From CAURMH01 sp963525745 (GTDB lineage Bacteria > Pseudomonadota > Gammaproteobacteria > Enterobacterales > Pasteurellaceae), in the NCBI GenBank assembly GCA_963525745.1, contig CAURMH010000028.1, positions 1-21,003 of the forward strand: DNA of 21,003 bases. Direction: 5' to 3'. Position numbers and translations under genes: made by a program. The notes beneath the pieces were generated by a model. It worked only from the letters and a program-made list of their open reading frames with translations. It was not told the DNA's origin and did not search any database. Within the stretch, counting starts at the first letter, position 1. Every line of letters begins with the position of its first letter. This document shows, one piece after another, positions 1-7,194 of this stretch.

Positions 1-171
1 GAGCTTGATAGCGAGCGTATTCTTGCTGCTAAGAAACGTGCGGAAGAAAACATTCATCAACATCACCATGATGCTGATTACGAATTATTAATGCTTAAAC
101 TTTCTAAAGAATTGGCGAAACTTCGTGCTTACGAAATTTCAGAAAGATTAATTAAATCAAGAGGAAAATAG
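1..171 (+). CDS. atpC: ATP synthase F1 epsilon subunit, C-terminal part (left-truncated by window)
   Basis: The first 56 codons in frame 1 end with TAG. They read as the C-terminal helical hairpin of the epsilon subunit of F1Fo ATP synthase, the central-stalk subunit that couples rotation and inhibits ATP hydrolysis. Seen: the pattern LDSERILAAKKRAEENI, then a His-rich turn, then LMLKLSKELAKLRAYEI. This matches the two C-terminal helices of the E. coli protein (AKRKAEEHI...ELAKAIAQLRVIEL). epsilon is normally the last gene of the atp operon, and a strong terminator follows 56 bases later, which fits. The N-terminal beta-sandwich domain lies outside the window. Little doubt about identity. Confidence 0.93.
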   Translation, partial: ELDSERILAAKKRAEENIHQHHHDADYELLMLKLSKELAKLRAYEISERLIKSRGK

Positions 172-226
172 TTGTTTAAAAACAAATGTTTTTTGTCTGA
201 TTAAAATTATTCGTTTTAGATATTTT

Positions 227-258
227 AAAATCCGGTCAGTTAAATCGCCGGATTTTTT
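227..258 (+). terminator. Intrinsic terminator of the atp operon
   Basis: Perfect 9-bp stem AAAATCCGG / CCGGATTTT with a 12-nt loop, followed by further T residues. It lies 56 bases after the atpC stop and points the same way. Confidence 0.88.
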
Positions 259-271
259 GTATGCGATGAGC

Positions 272-295
272 GTCAAAAATTTCGCTATTTTTGAC
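272..295. repeat. 9-bp hairpin abutting an uptake signal
   Basis: GTCAAAAAT (272-280), loop TTCGCT, ATTTTTGAC (287-295). The right arm overlaps the first two bases of the uptake signal at 294-302 and is followed by CGCACTTTTT. It may act as a second, weaker terminator behind the atp terminator. The stem is A/T-rich, so this is only a suggestion. Confidence 0.5.
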
Positions 296-302
296 CGCAC
301 TT
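294..302 (-). repeat. DNA uptake signal sequence (perfect)
   Basis: ACCGCACTT, the complement of the Haemophilus-type uptake core. Intergenic, between the atp terminator and the dcuA regulatory region. Confidence 0.9.
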
Positions 303-317
303 TTTCATTTAATAACC

Positions 318-352
318 TTAGATTTTATTGATCTAGATTATGAATAATCTAA
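318..352. promoter_or_regulatory. Candidate operator cluster upstream of dcuA (FNR-like box plus TTAGATT repeats)
   Basis: Two overlapping signals are visible. TTGATCTAGATTAT (328-341) matches the FNR consensus TTGAT-N4-ATCAA at 8 of 10 positions. Its centre is about 60 bases upstream of the predicted start point, the usual class I activator position. In addition TAGATTA-TGAA-TAATCTA (334-351) is a perfect inverted repeat. Related heptamers occur at 318-324 (TTAGATT) and 384-391 (TAATCTAA, overlapping the -10 box). Anaerobic control by FNR is a reasonable inference for a fumarate/succinate carrier. The owner of the TTAGATT repeats is unknown. Confidence 0.5.
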
Positions 353-359
353 ATGTTTG

Positions 360-387
360 TTGATATGATGATTCCCAGTTCTATAAT
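360..387 (+). promoter_or_regulatory. sigma-70 promoter of dcuA
   Basis: -35 TTGATA (360-365), 16-bp spacer, -10 TATAAT (382-387, perfect). Predicted start point near 394, giving a leader of about 30 nt that includes the GGAGGA ribosome site at 415-420. Confidence 0.72.
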
Positions 388-424
388 CTAATCAATATTA
401 ATTGCATTTATTTTGGAGGATATT

Positions 425-1726
425 ATGATTTGGATTCAACTTCTGGTTGTGCTTCTATTCATTTATTTAGGAGCAAGATTGGGTGGTATCGGTATTGGCT
501 TTATGGGCGGTATGGGGGTTGTAGCTCTGTCCCTATTAGGTTTAAAACCCGGAGCGATACCATTTGATGTAATTTCTGTAATCATGGCCGTTATTATGGC
601 AATTGCAGCAATGCAAGTTGCAGGGGGAATGGATTACTTGGTTAAAGTTGCGGAAAGAATCTTGCGTAAAAACCCTAAGTACATCACTTTCCTCGCACCA
701 ACAGTTACTTATTTTATGACTGTCCTTGCAGGGACCGGCCATACGGCGTTTTCAACATTGCCTGTAATTGCTGAAGTGGCAAAAGAACAAGGAATTAGAC
801 CTTCTCGTCCGCTTTCTATTGCGGTTATTGCTTCACAGATTGCTATTACTGCGTCACCGATTTCGGCCGCTGTTGTGTTCCTTTCCGCTTCTTTGGAACA
901 ACATTTCGGTTTAAGTTACTTACAATTATTAGGTATTTGGATCCCAACAACTTATGCGGCCTGTATGGTAACGGCTGTAATTTGTAACTTCTTAGGCAAA
1001 GATTTGAAAGATGATCCAATTTACCAAGAGCGTTTGGCTAAAGGCCTAATCACGATGCGTGGTGAGTTACAAGTTGATATTAAACCTTACGCAAAACGTT
1101 CTGTGGGTATCTTTATTGTTGCCATTTTGATCGTAATGCTTTACGCAACGGCTATTAGTAAAACAGTCGGCTTAATTGAAAATCCGATTCTTTCTCGTGA
1201 TAATGCGATTATTTCATTTATGTTAGCCACTGCGGCAATCATTACACTCGCTTGTAAAGTCGACACTTCTAATATTACTAATGCGGCAACTTTTAAATCA
1301 GGTATGTCAGCGGTTATTTGTGTACTTGGTGTAGCATGGTTGGGAAATACGTTTGTGGAAGGTCACATTGATCAAATCAAAGCAGTTTCTGCCGAATTCT
1401 TACAACAATATCCGTGGAGTTTAGCTGTTATTCTATTCTTCGCGAGTACATTACTCTATTCTCAAGCAGCTACTGCAAAAGCATTATATCCAACCGCATT
1501 ATTGTTAGGCGTTTCTCCTGAAGCGGCGATTGCAGCCTTTGCAGCGGTTTCCGCGTTGTTCATTTTACCTACCTATCCGACTTTAATCGCGGCGGTAGAA
1601 ATGGATGACACAGGTTCAACCCGCATTGGTAAATATGTATTTAACCATCCGTTTTTAATTCCTGGCGTAATTGCTATTGCCTTAGCGGTTACCTTCGGCT
1701 TCTTAATGGCAGGTGCAGTTTTATAA
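425..1726 (+). CDS. dcuA: Anaerobic C4-dicarboxylate transporter, DcuA type
   Basis: Inner-membrane exchanger for fumarate, malate, aspartate and succinate. It typically takes up fumarate or aspartate and exports succinate during fumarate respiration. 433 residues, exactly the length of E. coli DcuA, with hydrophobic segments throughout. The near-identical stretches GARLGGIGIGF, GAIPFDVIS, AGTGH, SQIAITASPISAAVV, LYSQAATAKAL and TYPTLIAAVEMDDTG follow DcuA rather than DcuB. The family is so conserved that a DcuB label from homologous annotation is possible. I start at ATG 425, since an upstream in-frame TTG at 413 overlaps the GGAGGA ribosome site. It has its own promoter and terminator, so it is monocistronic. 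Confidence 0.92.
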   Translation: MIWIQLLVVLLFIYLGARLGGIGIGFMGGMGVVALSLLGLKPGAIPFDVISVIMAVIMAIAAMQVAGGMDYLVKVAERILRKNPKYITFLAPTVTYFMTVLAGTGHTAFSTLPVIAEVAKEQGIRPSRPLSIAVIASQIAITASPISAAVVFLSASLEQHFGLSYLQLLGIWIPTTYAACMVTAVICNFLGKDLKDDPIYQERLAKGLITMRGELQVDIKPYAKRSVGIFIVAILIVMLYATAISKTVGLIENPILSRDNAIISFMLATAAIITLACKVDTSNITNAATFKSGMSAVICVLGVAWLGNTFVEGHIDQIKAVSAEFLQQYPWSLAVILFFASTLLYSQAATAKALYPTALLLGVSPEAAIAAFAAVSALFILPTYPTLIAAVEMDDTGSTRIGKYVFNHPFLIPGVIAIALAVTFGFLMAGAVL

Positions 1727-1745
1727 CTTTGTATTAATATCAATT

Positions 1746-1776
1746 AAAACCACCTTGCAAATACAAGGCGGTTTTT
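1746..1776 (+). terminator. Intrinsic terminator of dcuA
   Basis: Stem AAAACCaCCTTG (1746-1757) / CAAGGcGGTTTT (1764-1775) with one A-C mismatch, then T residues. It lies 20 bases after the dcuA stop. Confidence 0.85.
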
Positions 1777-1833
1777 GTTTAAATTTAATATTTCTTTGGA
1801 AATACTGTAGTGGGAGATTTGACTGGAAAACTA

Positions 1834-1842
1834 ACCGCACTT
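1834..1842 (-). repeat. DNA uptake signal sequence (perfect)
   Basis: ACCGCACTT in the dcuA/asd convergent gap, between the two genes' terminators. Confidence 0.9.
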
Positions 1843-1849
1843 TGTATAG

Positions 1850-1888
1850 TGATAAAAGAAAAGTCCAGCTTTTGCAAAAGCTGGACTT
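1850..1888 (-). terminator. Intrinsic terminator of asd
   Basis: A perfect 28-nt palindrome spans 1861-1888: arms AAGTCCAGCTTTT and AAAAGCTGGACTT around a central GC. Read on the minus strand it is followed by CTTTTCTTTTATC. It lies 24 bases past the asd stop. Confidence 0.88.
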
Positions 1889-1912
1889 TGATAAGAGAGA
1901 AGATTGTCACTG

Positions 1913-3031
1913 TTATGACGGATCGACAAGCTGTTTTAGAATGCGGCGTACCGGCTCGGCCGCTCCCCACAATAATTGATCACCTACAGTAAATGCGGAC
2001 AGATATTCCGGCCCCATTGCCAATTTACGCAAACGCCCGACTGGTACGTTTAACGTTCCAGTGACTTTTGTCGGAGTTAATTCACGCAATGTGGTTTCTT
2101 TATCATTTGGAATCACCTTAACCCATTGATTATGAGAAGCGATAATTTGCTCAATTTCATTCAATGGCAGGTCTTTCTTCAATTTAATTGTAAAGGCTTG
2201 GCTATGGCAACGTAAGGCGCCTATGCGCACACATAAACCATCTACAGGGATAGGCATATGGCTTAATCCAAGAATTTTATTGGTTTCCGCATAGCCTTTC
2301 CATTCTTCTTTAGTTTGTCCGGACGGTAATAATTTATCAATCCAAGGAATTAAGCTGCCGGCCAGAGGGGTACCGAAGTTTTCTGTCGGAAAATTGTTTG
2401 AGCGCATTTCAGCAGTGACTTTACGTTCAATTTCTAAGATTGAAGAAGCCGGATTAGCTAGCATAGAATCGACGGACTGTTCTAATAAACCCATTTGCGA
2501 TAAGAGTTCGCGCATATTTTTCGCACCCGCGCCGGAGGCCGCTTGATAAGTCGCAACGGAAACCCATTCGACTAAATTTTTTTCAAATAATCCGCCAATT
2601 GCCATTAGCATTAGACTAACAGTGCAATTTCCACCGACGAACGTTTTAATGCCTTTTTTTAGCCCTTCGGTGATAACATGTTGATTTACCGGATCCAACA
2701 CAATAATCGCATCATCATTCATACGTAATGCGGAGGCAGCATCAACCCAATAACCATTCCAACCGGTTGATTTTAATTTAGGATAAATTTCATTGGTATA
2801 ATCGCCGCCTTGGCAGGTCACGATAATATCTAATTTTTTCAGCACTTCAATATCGAATGCATTTTTTAGTTCACCGGCCTCTTTTCCTGAAAATTTCGGT
2901 GCCGCCTGGCCGGTTTGAGAAGTGGTAAAGAAGATCGGGTTGATATGAGTGAAATCATTTTCCTGTATCATGCGATCCATTAAAACCGAACCGACCATGC
3001 CGCGCCATCCTATAAAACCCACATTTTTCAT
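1913..3031 (-). CDS. asd: Aspartate-semialdehyde dehydrogenase
   Basis: NADPH-dependent reduction of aspartyl phosphate to aspartate semialdehyde, the branch-point step to lysine/diaminopimelate, threonine and methionine. 372 residues versus 367 in E. coli and alignable end to end. Seen: N-terminal nucleotide-binding GWRGMVGS (residues 9-16), active-site Cys136 in GGNCTVSLML, and catalytic His276 in GALRCHSQAF. The start ATG 3031 is preceded by AAGGAAAGTGCA, a good ribosome site. Convergent with dcuA; the upstream phosphatase gene is separated from it by a terminator, so asd should be transcribed alone. Its promoter was not clear: TTGATT-17-TATCAA overlaps the upstream terminator and is only a weak candidate. 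Confidence 0.96.
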   Translation of the reverse strand: MKNVGFIGWRGMVGSVLMDRMIQENDFTHINPIFFTTSQTGQAAPKFSGKEAGELKNAFDIEVLKKLDIIVTCQGGDYTNEIYPKLKSTGWNGYWVDAASALRMNDDAIIVLDPVNQHVITEGLKKGIKTFVGGNCTVSLMLMAIGGLFEKNLVEWVSVATYQAASGAGAKNMRELLSQMGLLEQSVDSMLANPASSILEIERKVTAEMRSNNFPTENFGTPLAGSLIPWIDKLLPSGQTKEEWKGYAETNKILGLSHMPIPVDGLCVRIGALRCHSQAFTIKLKKDLPLNEIEQIIASHNQWVKVIPNDKETTLRELTPTKVTGTLNVPVGRLRKLAMGPEYLSAFTVGDQLLWGAAEPVRRILKQLVDPS

Positions 3032-3055
3032 TGCACTTTCCTTAAGTTTGAATTA

Positions 3056-3069
3056 GTAAACAGGTTTAC
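3056..3069. promoter_or_regulatory. Palindrome in the asd leader
   Basis: GTAAAC-AG-GTTTAC, a perfect 14-bp palindrome about 25 bases before the asd start codon. Position and symmetry suggest an operator. It resembles a TyrR box only loosely (spacing is wrong), so I do not assign a regulator. Confidence 0.4.
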
Positions 3070-3085
3070 ATTGATACTCGATCAA

Positions 3086-3119
3086 CAATATAAAATCAAG
3101 TTTTTTATAAAACTTGATT
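3086..3119 (-). terminator. Intrinsic terminator of the tyrosine phosphatase gene
   Basis: Perfect 11-bp stem AATCAAGTTTT (3094-3104) / AAAACTTGATT (3109-3119), 4-nt loop, T-rich on the minus-strand 3' side. It begins 20 bases after the phosphatase stop. The stem is A/T-rich but the position is right. Confidence 0.72.
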
Positions 3120-3138
3120 AAGAGGTATACTGGTGGAA

Positions 3139-3612
3139 CTAGATTGAGTATTTTTTACGAATTTTGGTTAATAATGCATCGCAACATTGATCTAAAAGGG
3201 TATAAGTCTGTTGAAAATTATGCGTGTACCAAGGATCGGGAATATTATCAACCCCTAGATCAGGACAAAGCGTTGTAATTTTAAATAATTTTTCGTTATT
3301 CTGCATAAAAATACTTTGTAAGTCCTGCAAATTTTTATCATCCATCGCAATAATATAATCAAAAAACACCCAATCTTTTGACCGCACTTTTCTGCTGATA
3401 AAGCCTTCGCTGGAAATTTTGTATAAATCTAATATGTCTGCGGTTCCGCAATGCATATCTTGTCCATCATTCCAGCCCGATGTTCCGGCGCTAGCCGTTT
3501 CTATCTTTTGTTGTAACCCTGCTTTTTTTACTTTATCTCTCATTAGGTATTCCGCCATAGGGGAACGACAAATATTACCAAGACAAACAAAAAGAATATG
3601 GATTTTGGTCAT
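3139..3612 (-). CDS. Low-molecular-weight protein tyrosine phosphatase
   Basis: Cytoplasmic phosphatase of the arsenate-reductase-like fold, 157 residues, the usual length. Seen: P-loop CLGNICRS with nucleophile Cys10 and Arg16 at the extreme N-terminus, and the general-acid loop DPWYTHNF with Asp126. Both halves of the active site are intact. In bacteria such enzymes usually dephosphorylate a BY-kinase that controls polysaccharide export, but no kinase or capsule gene is present here, so the substrate is unknown. Ribosome site AGGAAAAG precedes ATG 3612. It lies just downstream of the N-glucosyltransferase but behind that gene's terminator, and has its own terminator, so it is probably transcribed separately. 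A perfect uptake signal encodes KVRS in the middle of the protein. Confidence 0.9.
   Translation of the reverse strand: MTKIHILFVCLGNICRSPMAEYLMRDKVKKAGLQQKIETASAGTSGWNDGQDMHCGTADILDLYKISSEGFISRKVRSKDWVFFDYIIAMDDKNLQDLQSIFMQNNEKLFKITTLCPDLGVDNIPDPWYTHNFQQTYTLLDQCCDALLTKIRKKYSI
3381..3389 (-). repeat. DNA uptake signal sequence (perfect), inside the phosphatase gene
   Basis: ACCGCACTT on +; on the coding strand it reads K-V-R-S in frame. Confidence 0.9.
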
Positions 3613-3626
3613 AGCTACTTTTCCTA

Positions 3627-3655
3627 TAAAAAATCCTCCTAAAAAGGAGGATTTT
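3627..3655 (-). terminator. Intrinsic terminator of the N-glucosyltransferase gene
   Basis: Perfect 10-bp stem AAAATCCTCC (3630-3639) / GGAGGATTTT (3646-3655), 6-nt loop, with a run of six T on the minus-strand 3' side. It lies 19 bases after the NGT stop and before the phosphatase start. Confidence 0.9.
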
Positions 3656-3674
3656 AAATTATTGAACTAACTGA

Positions 3675-5654
3675 TTAACTTTTCTTTGTTTTTTTAGTCG
3701 GTGATTTTTTTGCGACCTCAGTTTTTGTTGTCGCTGCTTTTGTTGTCGATTTTTTTGCTGTAGATTTCTTTTTAGGCTTTTGTTCTAGATTTTCATCTTT
3801 CCAAGCTTCAAGCTTTTCTAACAGCACTTTACCCATTGGGCTAGGATCACCGGTGAATAATGTTTTTAATCCATTATTTTCAATGATATGACGACGTAAT
3901 GCCAAACGTTCTTCATGGTTTTCAGCTAGGCGAATAGCACGTTCTACATATTCGTCTACGGTATTTGCAATTAACCATTCAGGCAAGCCTAAACGTTTAA
4001 ATAATCCTTCGTCAATATGTTCATGAACTTCCGGGCCTGTTTTACAAATACCGACTAAGCCTAATGTCACCATGTCAATGATGCCGTTTGTGTTTCCGAA
4101 TGGGAACGGATTAACCATCATGTCACAATTACGCAGGATTTCCAGGTACTGGTGATACGGGTTATGAGCATGCACCGTTGCGCTAGTGCCTAAATGTGAT
4201 TTAATAAAGCGCTCAACATAAGGATGCGTCACACCGCTGGATTGCCCGAGTGCAAAATGAAACTGCACTTTTACTTTGGCACGATCGCGGATTGCTCTTA
4301 AAGCCTCTAAAAAATACGGATTTAATTTCATTGTTGTTGAGGCAATACCGATATTCACAACTTCCGGATTTTCGCGCAAGAGGTAATCCACTTTTTCCGG
4401 AGCTAGCGCAGAAGGTACATACGGTAGAGCATCTTTCGGTAAACGTAATAAGGTTTCACTAAAGCAACTTTCAGAACCGACGTAATCATCTTCTACAATA
4501 ACGTATTCAATAAAGTCTGAGTGCGTTGTCGCCGGGTGACCCAGTGCAACAGCTTGAATCGGAGCAAGACGAGTATTACTGACAAAAATTGTCGTCAAAT
4601 CCATACCGATACTTGGCATATACAAAATTGAAGCACCGTTTTCTTCACAAATTTTCTTAATTTGTTCTAATTTCTCAAAAATATTGCTACCTTGTAATAA
4701 ATGGAATTCATCAAACACGGCTTTTCCAGGTTCATCAACCGCATCTCCGCCCAAGCCGATTAAATAGAAGCGTTCACGAGCAGCAACCATTGATGTCGAG
4801 TGTGTACGATAAATCGAATGCGCAGAATGGAAATGTTCTAATAACACGACCATTACCGGTTTTCCATCTCGTTCCCCTAGTTTTGTTACGTCTCTATCGG
4901 CCCAACCGGATTCAAGTAAATGACGGCGCACAACTTGGTTAAGCGCTTTTTTCACATTATGTTTATTCGGAGCGACATCATAACTACAATGCATATAGAC
5001 ATCATGAGAGATTCCGCTAGGTAAACTATTTAAATTTTGAATTTGAGCTAATTTCTCAGGGAACCATTGCAAAATAGCCGCGCGTTTTGAGAAGGCCTGT
5101 TGCGTTCCGATAAAACGTGGTGACTCTAACGCGAAACATAAAGAGGCGGTAATAATCGGATCTAAATTCCATAATGAATCCAGATTTAAATTAACATTAG
5201 ATTCCGGGAGATAAAGAATACAGAATTTAATTAATGCTGCTCTAGAGGCATCGATGTGAATATCTAAACTATTACTTGGCGCGGCGCTACGATCGTACGT
5301 TTTCAGGACATGATCCGCATTAATAAATGGCGAAGACGCAAAAATCATTGATATCCAACGCTGTAATGTTAGAAAACGCAATGCGCCCGAATCAGAGACT
5401 TCAAATCTTGGATCGCTGAACAATTCCGTAATGGCTGTAGCCATACGAGAACAAAAATAAACAACTCTTTCCTGCTCTAAAGTCGGTTCGGCAAGCTGAG
5501 ATGGGAAATTAAATCCAATATTTTGGATTCCCCCGAAGTTTTCATCTAATCTGCCTAGAATATCAAGCAATTCTACACATGCCGCTTCATAATTTTTAGC
5601 AGCTACAGCCTGTTCGAAGTTTTCTACACTTGGTATTTTGACTGTCTCAGACAT
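3675..5654 (-). CDS. ngt: Cytoplasmic N-glucosyltransferase (HMW1C-like, GT41) with basic C-terminal tail
   Basis: Transfers glucose from UDP-glucose to Asn in N-X-S/T sequons of surface adhesins before export. Residues 1-622 align throughout with the A. pleuropneumoniae NGT, many blocks being identical. Seen: an N-terminal all-alpha domain (to about 245), then the two Rossmann-like GT-B lobes. Residues matching its catalytic or UDP-binding positions, shifted by +2, are His279 (EHFHSAHS), Lys443 (STTMKLNP), Asn523 and Asp527 (GNTNGIID). Odd: a tail at 624-659 made almost only of K, T, S, A and P, not present in the 620-residue A. pleuropneumoniae enzyme. The gene starts 33 bases after rimO with AAGAGG ahead of ATG, so it is probably co-transcribed. 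A strong terminator follows. No agt (alpha-1,6-glucosyltransferase) and no adhesin are nearby. Confidence 0.95.
   Translation of the reverse strand: MSETVKIPSVENFEQAVAAKNYEAACVELLDILGRLDENFGGIQNIGFNFPSQLAEPTLEQERVVYFCSRMATAITELFSDPRFEVSDSGALRFLTLQRWISMIFASSPFINADHVLKTYDRSAAPSNSLDIHIDASRAALIKFCILYLPESNVNLNLDSLWNLDPIITASLCFALESPRFIGTQQAFSKRAAILQWFPEKLAQIQNLNSLPSGISHDVYMHCSYDVAPNKHNVKKALNQVVRRHLLESGWADRDVTKLGERDGKPVMVVLLEHFHSAHSIYRTHSTSMVAARERFYLIGLGGDAVDEPGKAVFDEFHLLQGSNIFEKLEQIKKICEENGASILYMPSIGMDLTTIFVSNTRLAPIQAVALGHPATTHSDFIEYVIVEDDYVGSESCFSETLLRLPKDALPYVPSALAPEKVDYLLRENPEVVNIGIASTTMKLNPYFLEALRAIRDRAKVKVQFHFALGQSSGVTHPYVERFIKSHLGTSATVHAHNPYHQYLEILRNCDMMVNPFPFGNTNGIIDMVTLGLVGICKTGPEVHEHIDEGLFKRLGLPEWLIANTVDEYVERAIRLAENHEERLALRRHIIENNGLKTLFTGDPSPMGKVLLEKLEAWKDENLEQKPKKKSTAKKSTTKAATTKTEVAKKSPTKKTKKS
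3723..3748 (-). repeat. Short in-frame repeat in the NGT tail
   Basis: TTTTGTTGTCG occurs at 3723-3733 and again at 3738-3748, a 15-nt period. It encodes the five-residue units TTKAA and TTKTE. Repeats of whole codons of this sort can change in copy number without a frameshift. Confidence 0.6.
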
Positions 5655-5687
5655 TTTACTATTCCTCTTTAATTGATTAATTGTTAA

Positions 5688-7025
5688 CTAACATCTTCCC
5701 CACAGATCATATTCATCCGAATGGGTAATAGTGACTTTGATTACATCCCCCGTGCGAACCGACAGGTTATTTGGATTTTGTATATAAACCAAACCATCCA
5801 CTTCCGGAGCATCGGCTTTCGTTCTACCGATCATTTCATGCTCATTAATTTCATCAACAATAACATCTAACATTTTGCCTACTTTTTGTCGTAAACACTC
5901 AGCAGAAATTTCTTGTTGTAACTGCATAAAACGATGAAAACGTTCTTCTTTTATTTCTTCCGGCACCTGATCCGGCAAATCGCTCGCCGCAGCGCCATCA
6001 ACGGCACTAAATTTAAAGCAACCGACCCGATCGAGTTTCGCCTCTCTCAGAAAATCCAGAAGCAATTCAAAATCGTCTTCCGACTCGCCGGGGAAACCTA
6101 CGATAAAAGTTGAACGCAACGTTAAATCCGGGCAAATCTCACGCCATTTTTTAATTCGCTCTAAAGTGCGGTCGATTGAGCCGGGTCTTTTCATTGCCTT
6201 AAGAATTTTAGGGCTGGCATGCTGAAGCGGAATATCCAGATAAGGTAACAGTTTCCCTTCGGCCATTAATGGAATTAAGTCGTCTACATGCGGGTAAGGA
6301 TATACGTAATGTAAACGCACCCAAATACCTAACGCCCCTAATTGTTCACATAATGTCATCAAATCGTTTTTGATCGGCATACCATTCCAAAAAGCGGTTT
6401 TTATATTACCGTTTTCACGTTTGATATCCATCGCATATGCGGAAGTATCTTGTGATACCACCAGCAATTCTTTTACTCCGGACTCAACTAAGCGGCTCGC
6501 TTCATCCAACACTTGTGTAATCGGACGGCTTTCTAAATCGCCGCGTAACGAAGGAATAATGCAAAAAGTACAACGATGATCACATCCTTCCGAGATCTTG
6601 AGATAAGCATAGTGTTTTGGCGTTAGCTTTATTCCCTGCTTCGGCACAAGACTCGTATAAGGATTATGTGCCGGTTTTGGAACGTATTTATGAACCTGAG
6701 CCATAACCGCTTCATAACTATGAGGGCCGGACACTTCCAATACTTTTGGATGCACTTCGCGAATACGGTTTTCTTTTGCGCCCAAACAACCGGTGACGAT
6801 AACACGGCCATTTTCTTCAAGCGCTTCACCAATCGCTTCTAATGATTCTTGTACCGCGCTGTCAATAAAACCGCATGTATTAACGATAACTAAGTCTACG
6901 TTTTCATAGTTCGGCACAATGCGATAGCCATCGGTGCGAAGTTCTGTAAGAATTCGTTCTGAATCGACTAAATTTTTGGGGCAACCTAAACTTATAAAAC
7001 CAATACTCGGAGCGTTAACCGACAT
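5688..7025 (-). CDS. rimO: Ribosomal protein S12 methylthiotransferase
   Basis: Radical-SAM enzyme that adds a methylthio group to the conserved aspartate of ribosomal protein S12. 445 residues (E. coli 441). Domains in order: N-terminal UPF0004 domain with cluster ligands Cys15 (SLGCPKN), Cys51 (NTCGF) and Cys80 (TGCLGA); radical SAM core with CDHRCTFC (Cys148, Cys152, Cys155); C-terminal TRAM domain ending YDLWGRC. It heads a probable two-gene transcript with the N-glucosyltransferase 33 bases downstream. rimO-ngt linkage is also described in A. pleuropneumoniae. The ribosome site is weak (GGGAT). MiaB is the main alternative, but the SLGCPKN motif and the YDLWGRC ending point to RimO. Confidence 0.96.
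   Translation of the reverse strand: MSVNAPSIGFISLGCPKNLVDSERILTELRTDGYRIVPNYENVDLVIVNTCGFIDSAVQESLEAIGEALEENGRVIVTGCLGAKENRIREVHPKVLEVSGPHSYEAVMAQVHKYVPKPAHNPYTSLVPKQGIKLTPKHYAYLKISEGCDHRCTFCIIPSLRGDLESRPITQVLDEASRLVESGVKELLVVSQDTSAYAMDIKRENGNIKTAFWNGMPIKNDLMTLCEQLGALGIWVRLHYVYPYPHVDDLIPLMAEGKLLPYLDIPLQHASPKILKAMKRPGSIDRTLERIKKWREICPDLTLRSTFIVGFPGESEDDFELLLDFLREAKLDRVGCFKFSAVDGAAASDLPDQVPEEIKEERFHRFMQLQQEISAECLRQKVGKMLDVIVDEINEHEMIGRTKADAPEVDGLVYIQNPNNLSVRTGDVIKVTITHSDEYDLWGRC
6164..6172 (+). repeat. DNA uptake signal sequence (perfect), inside rimO
   Basis: AAGTGCGGT; on the rimO coding strand it reads D-R-T-L in frame. Confidence 0.9.
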
Positions 7026-7194
7026 AAACTATCCCAACCGGATTTTATTTCCACAAATTTTTGAAATTTTATAAGACTTTAACCGTAAAAGCGATAGATT
7101 AAACGTAAATATAAGTAAAAATTGTTTAAATCTAAGACTTAATTTTTTAAATCGGCTACAATCAAGCCTTCTCAATCCACTTAATAATATTGCT

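Noticed and set aside
413..424. Upstream TTG start for dcuA (four extra residues)
   Set aside because: The added codons contain the GGAGGA ribosome site of the ATG at 425, and the family length (433) is met from 425.
1713..1992. Small plus-strand open frames between dcuA and asd
   Set aside because: They run through two terminators and the antisense of the asd 3' end; composition is not protein-like and there is no ribosome site.
3032..3090. Lysine riboswitch before asd
   Set aside because: The space between the upstream terminator and the start codon is under 60 bases, far too short, and no aptamer-like helices were seen.
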